A stretch of 10,964 nt of DNA from Clostridia bacterium (GTDB lineage Bacteria > Bacillota > Clostridia > Oscillospirales > CAG-272): the NCBI GenBank assembly GCA_017395715.1, contig JAFQNZ010000251.1, positions 1 to 10,964 of the forward strand. Reading direction: 5' to 3'. A program made the translations under genes and the position numbers. Below the pieces are notes generated by a model. It had not been told where the DNA came from. It searched no databases and saw only the letters and a program-made list of their open reading frames with translations. The stretch's first letter is position 1, and each line of letters opens with the position of its first letter. Positions 1-5,229 of the stretch are shown piece by piece.

Positions 1-46
1 ACCACAATGAAATCCTTAAAATGAATTTGATTTTCCCAAAATACAA

Positions 47-76
47 AAAGCATAGCCGTTTTCACAGCTATGCTTT
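47..76 (-). terminator. Intrinsic terminator of the aminotransferase gene
   Basis: A perfect 10-bp inverted repeat (AAAGCATAGC at 47-56, GCTATGCTTT at 67-76) with a 10-base loop lies 5 bases beyond the minus-strand stop codon at 81-83. Read on the minus strand the stem runs straight into a short T run (complement of the A's at 45-49). On the plus strand the stem is followed by ATTTTTATT, so it may also stop transcription entering from the left of the window. Nothing else can be supported in bases 1-46. Confidence 0.8.
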
Positions 77-80
77 ATTT

Positions 81-1364
81 TTATTCAGCGAGATACTTTT
101 CAAGTGCGGCAAGTCTAACGCAGATCACCAAAATCTCAGCCGCAAGCTTGATCTCGGCAAGCGGGGGATAGGTGGGCGCAATGCGCAGATTCTTGTCGTC
201 GGGGTCGTTGCCGTAAGGGAAGGTAGCGCCGGCAGAGGTCATCACAACGCCTGCTTCTTTCATCAACTGAAACACTCTCTTGGCGCATCCGTTTGGCACA
301 TTCAGGCTGATGAAATAGCCGCCGCGCGGGGTAGTCCAATCGGCAATGCCGTAAGGCGCAAGCTCTTTGTCAAAAAGCGACAGCACTGCTTCAAATTTCG
401 GGCGCATGACGTCGGCATGAAGCTTCATGTGGCGTTTTACGCCATCAATATCACCAAAAAACTTCACGTGGCGGAGCATATTCAGCTTGTCAAAGCCAAT
501 CGTCTGCACGGTCATAACGCTCTTGATAAACGCAATGTTGGCAGCAGAGGAAGCCACGCAAGCAACACCCGAACCGGGGAAGGACACCTTCGAGGTTGAG
601 GTGAACTCATACACCATATCCTCGTTTGCACCTCCCGCAACTTCTTTTTGGAGATTGAGAAGCACATCGCCCTCGTCGTACAGATCATGGATCACATAGG
701 CATTATCCCAGAAAACGCGGAAATCCTTTGCCGCAGGTTTCAGACGCGCAAAACGGCGTACCGTTTCTTCCGAATAGGTCACACCCTCGGGGTTGGAGTA
801 TTTCGGCACGCACCAGATGCCTTTGATTGATTCATCCGATGCCACAAGGCGCTCCACAACATCCATGTCGGGTCCGTCTTTGGTCATGGGAACGGTAATC
901 ATATCAATGCCGAGCGATTGACAAATGGCAAAATGGCGGTCATAGCCGGGGGCAGGGCAGAGGAATTTCACCTGACCCTGTTTTACCCAAGGCGTCAAGC
1001 CCTTGCCCGCGCCGTACAGCATACAGCGCACAACCGCATCGTACATCAAGTTAAGGCTGGAGTTGCCGCAAACAATGATGTTTTCGGCGGGTAAGTCTAA
1101 TATATCGGCAAACAGCTTTTTGGCTTCGGTAATGCCGTCAAGAATGCCGTAGTTGCGGTAGTCCGCACCCTTTTCGGAATAACAGCTGTCTGCCGATTCC
1201 AAAAGAGACAGCATTCCTTGCGAAAGATCAAGCTGATCACTGCCCGGCTTTCCGCGCGACATATCGAGCGAAAGCCCTTTTGTTTTATATTCGTTGTAAG
1301 CGTTAAGGAGCGTTTGGTATTCTTTTTCAAGCGACGCTCTGTCAAGTTTTGCGTAAAAAGTCAT
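81..1364 (-). CDS. PLP-dependent aminotransferase, class I/II fold (probable aspartate aminotransferase, MocR-type family)
   Basis: Encodes a 427-residue cytosolic fold-type I PLP enzyme that should move an amino group between an amino acid and a 2-oxoacid. The residue order fits the fold: GNSS at 100-103 (phosphate-cup region), Y141, N191-P192 in a YSNPEG stretch, D220 and Y223 in FWDNAY, the Schiff-base lysine K259 in STSKVSFPGSG, and R394 in LRIAP for the substrate alpha-carboxylate. The N-terminal DMSRGKPG motif (35-41) and overall sequence recall the Aminotran_MocR family (PF12897), which includes the aspartate aminotransferase of Corynebacterium; there is no N-terminal DNA-binding domain, so this is the enzyme and not a GntR/MocR regulator. 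Length is normal for the family. The ATG at 1364 follows an SD-like GAAAGGCGG (complement of 1372-1380). It is a single-gene unit between its own promoter and terminator, divergent from the sugar-nucleotide operon. Aspartate specificity is inferred from family resemblance only. Confidence 0.9.
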   Translation of the reverse strand: MTFYAKLDRASLEKEYQTLLNAYNEYKTKGLSLDMSRGKPGSDQLDLSQGMLSLLESADSCYSEKGADYRNYGILDGITEAKKLFADILDLPAENIIVCGNSSLNLMYDAVVRCMLYGAGKGLTPWVKQGQVKFLCPAPGYDRHFAICQSLGIDMITVPMTKDGPDMDVVERLVASDESIKGIWCVPKYSNPEGVTYSEETVRRFARLKPAAKDFRVFWDNAYVIHDLYDEGDVLLNLQKEVAGGANEDMVYEFTSTSKVSFPGSGVACVASSAANIAFIKSVMTVQTIGFDKLNMLRHVKFFGDIDGVKRHMKLHADVMRPKFEAVLSLFDKELAPYGIADWTTPRGGYFISLNVPNGCAKRVFQLMKEAGVVMTSAGATFPYGNDPDDKNLRIAPTYPPLAEIKLAAEILVICVRLAALEKYLAE

Positions 1365-1393
1365 ACGCTTACCGCCTTTCTTTTCAAACAGTG

Positions 1394-1429
1394 TTGGGTA
1401 TCCGCTTAAAAATATCCGCAGAAACCCAA
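1394..1429 (-). repeat. Inverted repeat enclosing two direct repeats in the aminotransferase leader
   Basis: TTGGGT (1394-1399) and ACCCAA (1424-1429) are perfect inverted arms 24 bases apart. Between them, TATCCGC occurs twice (1399-1405 and 1413-1419), exactly 14 bases apart. With the promoter called at 1439-1467, transcription would begin near 1432, so the element forms nearly the whole start of the leader RNA and lies just upstream of the ribosome binding site. It could be an RNA hairpin or an operator with two half-sites. No known riboswitch class is recognised. Confidence 0.4.
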
Positions 1430-1438
1430 TTTGTTTAC

Positions 1439-1467
1439 ATTATACAACAAGAAGTTACAAAAAACAA
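1439..1467 (-). promoter_or_regulatory. Sigma-A-type promoter for the aminotransferase gene
   Basis: On the minus strand there is a consensus -10 TATAAT (complement of 1439-1444) and, 17 bases upstream, a -35-like TTGTTT (complement of 1462-1467). The region is strongly AT-rich compared with the flanking genes. It would give a leader of about 70 bases before the ATG at 1364. Confidence 0.65.
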
Positions 1468-1500
1468 TAGATATTCACGCAAAAAAGTGAAAATTTATTC

Positions 1501-1529
1501 TTGTCTTTTTGGATGATTTGTGATAAAAT
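1501..1529 (+). promoter_or_regulatory. Extended -10 sigma-A-type promoter of the sugar-nucleotide operon
   Basis: TTGTCT (1501-1506) is followed after 17 bases by TAAAAT (1524-1529), and the -10 is preceded by TGA (1521-1523), giving an extended -10 element. Start of transcription would be near 1536, leaving a leader of about 90 bases. It lies back-to-back with the aminotransferase promoter; the two -35 elements are about 33 bases apart, so one regulator could act on both. No further strong promoter is evident within the five-gene operon. Confidence 0.65.
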
Positions 1530-1590
1530 AGAGGCAGAATGGGTAAATATCGGCGCTTGGTGCCAAATCCATTTGATTCAGTATATGTCA

Positions 1591-1618
1591 GCCGCGACAA
1601 TGCGGCACGAAAGAGAGG
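1591..1618 (+). promoter_or_regulatory. Leader hairpin next to the ribosome binding site of the first operon gene
   Basis: GCCGC (1591-1595) and GCGGC (1602-1606) form a 5-bp GC-only stem with a 6-base loop. Five bases later comes the Shine-Dalgarno AAGAGAGG (1611-1618), 9 bases before the ATG at 1628, which supports that start. No T run follows the hairpin directly, so it is not a standard terminator. A simple structural role, or control of ribosome access, are both possible. No known riboswitch consensus was recognised in the rest of the leader. Confidence 0.35.
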
Positions 1619-1627
1619 TTTTTTGCG

Positions 1628-2524
1628 ATGACACTTGTTATTCTTGCTGCGGGCATGGGCTCGCGTTACGGCGGTCTCAAGCAGATCGATCCCATCACTT
1701 CGCACGGCGAATTCATCATCGACTATTCGATCTACGATGCTATCCACGCCGGCTTTGACCGCGTGGTCTTCCTCATCAAAGAGGAAAACCTTGAAGCTTT
1801 CAAGGAAACCATCGCCGACCGCATTGCGCCCTTCACCAAGATTGACTTTGCTTTCCAGGCACTTGATATGCTTCCCGAAGGATTCACCGCTCCCGCCGAC
1901 CGCACCAAGCCTTGGGGCACTGCACACGCCGTTCTTTGCTGCAAAGACGTTGTGGGCGACGACAACTTCGCTGTGATCAACGCCGACGATTTCTACGGCA
2001 GAGAAGCGTTTGTGGAAATGGCAAAGGTATTAAAAGAAGACCGCACAGGCCGCTACTGCATGGCAGGCTATATTCTCGATAACACCCTCACCGATAACGG
2101 CAGCGTGGCAAGAGGTATTTGCCAGACCGAAAACGGCAAGCTTGTTTCGATCGAAGAACACACCAAGATCTACCGCGATGGCGAGCTTACCTTCTGCGCT
2201 TGCGAGGGTGAACCCCACCCCGTTGACCGCTACAGCGTGGTTTCGATGAACTTCTTCGGCTTTGCCCCCGACGTATTCAAGGTATTCAAAGACGAATTCA
2301 AAACCTTCCTTGCCGAAAAGGGAAGTGAACTGAAAGCTGAATTCTTCATTCCGCTTGCTCTTTCTCGCGGCATGGAAAAAGGTCTTTGCACAGTTGACGT
2401 TTTCCCCACAAGTGCCAAATGGTTTGGCGTAACCTATGCTGAAGATAAACCCGCTGTGGTACAAAAAATAAAGGAAATGACCGAAATGGGTATCTACCCC
2501 GACGGTCTTTGGACAAAACGATGA
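1628..2524 (+). CDS. Sugar-1-phosphate nucleotidyltransferase (GT-A fold), probable uridylyltransferase of a hexosamine salvage pathway
   Basis: Encodes 298 residues of a single GT-A-like nucleotidyltransferase domain. The N-terminal signature AAGMGSRYGG with K18-Q19 (residues 7-19) is the nucleotide-binding loop of the family. KPWGTAHA (94-101) matches the base/ribose-binding GTAHA motif, and NADDFYG (118-124) supplies the metal-binding aspartate pair. No C-terminal left-handed beta-helix is present, so it is not a GlmU-type bifunctional protein; it is closer in size to MurU-like or RmlA/GalU-like enzymes. The family transfers NMP from an NTP to a sugar 1-phosphate, releasing pyrophosphate. 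First gene of a five-gene operon; its stop overlaps the next start in ATGA, coupling it to an anomeric sugar kinase. The inferred job is therefore to turn that kinase's product into a nucleotide sugar, most likely UDP-HexNAc because galE follows. The exact NTP and sugar cannot be read from sequence. Confidence 0.88.
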   Translation: MTLVILAAGMGSRYGGLKQIDPITSHGEFIIDYSIYDAIHAGFDRVVFLIKEENLEAFKETIADRIAPFTKIDFAFQALDMLPEGFTAPADRTKPWGTAHAVLCCKDVVGDDNFAVINADDFYGREAFVEMAKVLKEDRTGRYCMAGYILDNTLTDNGSVARGICQTENGKLVSIEEHTKIYRDGELTFCACEGEPHPVDRYSVVSMNFFGFAPDVFKVFKDEFKTFLAEKGSELKAEFFIPLALSRGMEKGLCTVDVFPTSAKWFGVTYAEDKPAVVQKIKEMTEMGIYPDGLWTKR

Positions 2525-3564
2525 ACGATATCAACTACACATCAATCTTCAACCAATTTGCCGTTGACGGCGAGCCGCTCTCCTTCACACCCTGCAAGAT
2601 CGGTCTGATCAACGCCACCTACTTTGTCAAAACCGAAAACAGCGAGTATGTTCTGCAGAAGATCAACACCAATGTTTTCAAAAAACCGCAAGAGGTCATG
2701 GCAAACTATGCCGCCGTTACCGAACATTTACAAAAGAAAAATATTCCCACGCTCCACCTCGTTCCCACCAAGGACGGCAAGAGCTTTTTGGAGTGCGAAG
2801 ACGGCTTTTTCCGCATAACCGTCCGTGAACCGGGCGAAACCTTCAACTCTGCCACACCTGACCTTCTTGAAAGAGGTGGCGAAGCATACGGCTTATTCTC
2901 CTCTGAACTTGCGGATTTTGATGCTTCGCGCCTGTATGAAACCATCCCCAATTTCCACAACACAAGAGCGCGTGTGGAAGCTTTGCAGGCTGCCATTGCA
3001 ACCGCAGACAGCGAAAGAATCGCAAAATCCGCCGACACCATCAAGCGTTGCCTTCAGTACGCATCGCAAGGCTCCTATCTTGTCAGCCTGATGGAGCAAG
3101 GAGAGCTCCCTTTGCGCGTGGTGCATAACGATACCAAGATCAACAACGTGCTCATCGGAGACGTGGACGTGGTGCTTGACCTCGATACGGTTATGCCGGG
3201 CAGCATTCTTTTCGACTTCGGCGATGCGATTCGCTCGGGTGCATCGAATCTTGTGGAAGGCGATCCCAACACCGACGGTTTTGCAGTTGATAAGGAACGC
3301 TATGAAGCTTTCTTAAAGGGCTTCTTGCGCGGCACCAAAGGCGCTCTCACCAAAACCGAGCTGAAGCTTCTTCCTTTTTCTGCCTTTGTCCTCACGTATG
3401 AGGTTGCAGTTCGTTTCTTGACCGACTATCTTTCGGGCGATACCTACTTCCACACCACCTATGAGGGTGAAAATCTGGTTCGCGCCAAAGGTCAGCTTAC
3501 CCTTGCCGAGAACATTTTTATGCGTCTTGACGAACTGTCAAAGATTTCCGAAAAATACATTTGA
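2521..3564 (+). CDS. nahK: Anomeric N-acetylhexosamine 1-kinase, NahK-like (aminoglycoside-phosphotransferase fold)
   Basis: A 347-residue cytosolic kinase of the APH/choline-kinase fold. By recalled comparison it follows Bifidobacterium NahK closely: an INATYFVKT region near 30-38, YVLQKINTNVF (43-53), the catalytic HNDTKINN (202-209), and the metal-binding DLDTVMPGS followed by FDFGD (220-235). NahK phosphorylates GlcNAc or GalNAc at C1 using ATP. The ATG at 2521 is preferred to an in-frame TTG four codons upstream (2509), because it makes an ATGA overlap with the preceding gene and has GGA 7 bases upstream, whereas the TTG has no ribosome binding site. Context (nucleotidyltransferase before, galE after) supports a sugar-1-phosphate role and argues against drug resistance. 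Pseudomonas AmgK has a similar fold and job, so MurNAc or GlcNAc from wall turnover is an alternative substrate. The gene symbol is by similarity; specificity is untested. Confidence 0.8.
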   Translation: MNDINYTSIFNQFAVDGEPLSFTPCKIGLINATYFVKTENSEYVLQKINTNVFKKPQEVMANYAAVTEHLQKKNIPTLHLVPTKDGKSFLECEDGFFRITVREPGETFNSATPDLLERGGEAYGLFSSELADFDASRLYETIPNFHNTRARVEALQAAIATADSERIAKSADTIKRCLQYASQGSYLVSLMEQGELPLRVVHNDTKINNVLIGDVDVVLDLDTVMPGSILFDFGDAIRSGASNLVEGDPNTDGFAVDKERYEAFLKGFLRGTKGALTKTELKLLPFSAFVLTYEVAVRFLTDYLSGDTYFHTTYEGENLVRAKGQLTLAENIFMRLDELSKISEKYI

Positions 3565-3591
3565 CAATAAATTGTAAACGAGGTAGCAAGT

Positions 3592-4584
3592 ATGATTTTA
3601 GTAACAGGCGGAACCGGTTATATCGGTTCTCATACCGTTGTGGAACTGCAGAAGATCGGCGAAGAGGTTGTCATTGTTGACAATCTTATGAACTCCAAAA
3701 TAGAGGTGGTTGACTATATCGAGTCGATCACAGGCAAGCGCCCGATCTTTGTCAAGGCAGACGTCTGCGACGAAGCCGCTATGAAAGAGCTTTTCTCCAC
3801 CTACAAAATTGACGCCGTGATCCATTTCGCAGGACTCAAGGCAGTCGGCGAAAGCGTGGAAAAGCCTCTTTGGTACTATAGCAACAACTTAGTTTCCACC
3901 ATGGTGCTTCTCAAAGTGATGAAGGAATTCGGATGCAAGAAGATTGTTTTCTCTTCTTCCGCCACCGTGTACGGCAGCAACAACCCCATTCCGTTCTCGG
4001 AAGAAATGCCCACCTCTGCCACCAATCCTTACGGCATGACCAAGGTGATGCAGGAAAGAATGCTGGAGGACATCGCTTTTGCCGATAAAGAGCTTTCGGT
4101 TGCTCTCCTTCGCTACTTCAACCCCATCGGCGCGCACGAAAGCGGTCTGATCGGCGATGACCCCAACGGCATCCCGAACAACTTAATGCCTTATGTTTGC
4201 CGTGTTGCCACAGGCAAGCTGCCCATGCTTTCGGTGTTCGGCGACGATTATCCCACGCCCGACGGAACAGGTGTGCGCGACTATCTCCATGTGGTTGACC
4301 TTGCCAAAGGACACATTGCCGCTTTGCGGTATATTGACAAGCACACAGGCGTTCTCACCGTCAACCTCGGCACGGGAAAAGGCACATCGGTGCTTGACAT
4401 CGTCAAGGCGTTTGAAGAACACTGCGGCGTGAAGATTCCCTACAAAGTGACCCACCGCCGCGCAGGCGACATTGCCGAAGTATATGCTTCCACCAAAACG
4501 GCGGAAGAACTTCTCGGTTGGCGTGCCGAAAAAACGCTTGCCGAAATGTGCGTTGACAGCTATCGCTACGCCAAAACACACTAA
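3592..4584 (+). CDS. galE: UDP-glucose/UDP-N-acetylglucosamine 4-epimerase GalE
   Basis: A 330-residue extended short-chain dehydrogenase/reductase that interconverts UDP-Glc and UDP-Gal, and in some members UDP-GlcNAc and UDP-GalNAc, using tightly bound NAD. Visible features are the N-terminal Rossmann loop TGGTGYIG (5-12), D30-N31 after the second beta strand, the serine cluster 121-123, and the catalytic Y147-x3-K151 (YGMTK). RYFNPIGAHESG and VRDYLHVVDLAKGH are typical GalE stretches. At the residue aligned with E. coli Tyr299, which blocks N-acetylated sugars, this protein has V297 (GDIAEVYA); human GALE, which accepts UDP-GlcNAc, has a cysteine there. This predicts a relaxed enzyme. The ATG follows CGAGGTAG and a 27-base gap after the kinase. 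Membership in a kinase-nucleotidyltransferase operon suggests it works on the nucleotide sugar made there. Confidence 0.95.
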   Translation: MILVTGGTGYIGSHTVVELQKIGEEVVIVDNLMNSKIEVVDYIESITGKRPIFVKADVCDEAAMKELFSTYKIDAVIHFAGLKAVGESVEKPLWYYSNNLVSTMVLLKVMKEFGCKKIVFSSSATVYGSNNPIPFSEEMPTSATNPYGMTKVMQERMLEDIAFADKELSVALLRYFNPIGAHESGLIGDDPNGIPNNLMPYVCRVATGKLPMLSVFGDDYPTPDGTGVRDYLHVVDLAKGHIAALRYIDKHTGVLTVNLGTGKGTSVLDIVKAFEEHCGVKIPYKVTHRRAGDIAEVYASTKTAEELLGWRAEKTLAEMCVDSYRYAKTH

Positions 4585-4608
4585 TTTTTCCAAGGAGGCT
4601 TTTCTGTT

Positions 4609-5211
4609 ATGAAACAATGTGCCATTTGCGCGCAGTCAATCGAGCATATTACCGACCCTGCCATTTTGTTCATCGGGCGCTGGGGTCACCAGTATGAATT
4701 ATGCCCCGAATGCGAGGCGGCAAGTGAGCGTTTCATTGAGCCAAAATCGGAAAATGACAGAAAAGAGGCCGCCGACATCATCTACCACCGCTTTTTTACG
4801 GTCAATACCGACCGCAAAAGCGCCGAGATGCTTGACTATATGAAATCTCTTTTTGACGAGAGCGGCAAGACCCTTGAAGAAGCAAGGGAAGCGCTTCGCC
4901 TTTCACAAGAAGAGAGCGAAAACGATATTGTTCCTTCCGCAGTCGCCGAAGAAAACAATACCCCCATTTTACCCGAAGATACCCCCTCTTTTTCCTTGCA
5001 CGAGGAAGAAGACGAGATCAGCGAAGAAGAGTTTCTTGCCGACACCGCCAAAAAAACGCCAATTGCCATAAAGCTTGTCTTTTTGCTTCTGTTTTTGGCG
5101 GTGGGCGGCGGCGCTGTCTGCTACGGCATTCTGCGCGCTTCCACCTTCGCGATCGTTGCAGGCGCCATTGTGGCGCTTCTTGGGATCGCTTCGGTTTTTA
5201 CCAAAGACTGA
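4609..5211 (+). CDS. Zinc-ribbon protein with two C-terminal membrane helices, function unknown
   Basis: A 200-residue protein I do not recognise. The N-terminus has two CxxC knuckles, C4/C7 and C32/C35, spaced as in a small zinc ribbon. Residues about 45-110 look helical and charged. Residues about 111-148 are acidic and proline/serine-containing (several EE runs), a probable disordered linker. Two hydrophobic segments follow (about 152-175 and 179-197), with a very short RAS turn between them and a TKD tail. The likely arrangement is a helical hairpin with both termini and the zinc ribbon in the cytoplasm. There is no signal peptide. A strong AAGGAGG (4592-4598) precedes the ATG, 24 bases after galE and 18 bases before the hydratase, so it is co-transcribed with both. 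It could be a membrane tether or sensor; no enzymatic motif is seen. Confidence 0.8.
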   Translation: MKQCAICAQSIEHITDPAILFIGRWGHQYELCPECEAASERFIEPKSENDRKEAADIIYHRFFTVNTDRKSAEMLDYMKSLFDESGKTLEEAREALRLSQEESENDIVPSAVAEENNTPILPEDTPSFSLHEEEDEISEEEFLADTAKKTPIAIKLVFLLLFLAVGGGAVCYGILRASTFAIVAGAIVALLGIASVFTKD

Positions 5212-5229
5212 CGAAAGGAATTTTCATCT

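Noticed and set aside
81..1364. MocR/GntR-type transcription regulator, suggested by the aminotransferase family name
   Set aside because: No N-terminal winged-helix domain is present; the protein begins directly with the aminotransferase and has the normal enzyme length and the PLP lysine.
1475..1927. A 150-codon minus-strand frame overlapping the divergent promoters and the nucleotidyltransferase start
   Set aside because: It runs antisense through the conserved nucleotide-binding loop region and through the promoter; its product has no recognisable domain.
2509..2520. TTG start giving the kinase four extra N-terminal residues
   Set aside because: No ribosome binding site precedes it, whereas the ATG at 2521 forms a classic ATGA overlap with the upstream stop.
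2521..3564. Aminoglycoside resistance phosphotransferase
   Set aside because: The fold is shared, but the sequence follows NahK over its length and the neighbours are nucleotide-sugar genes, so a sugar 1-kinase is much more likely.
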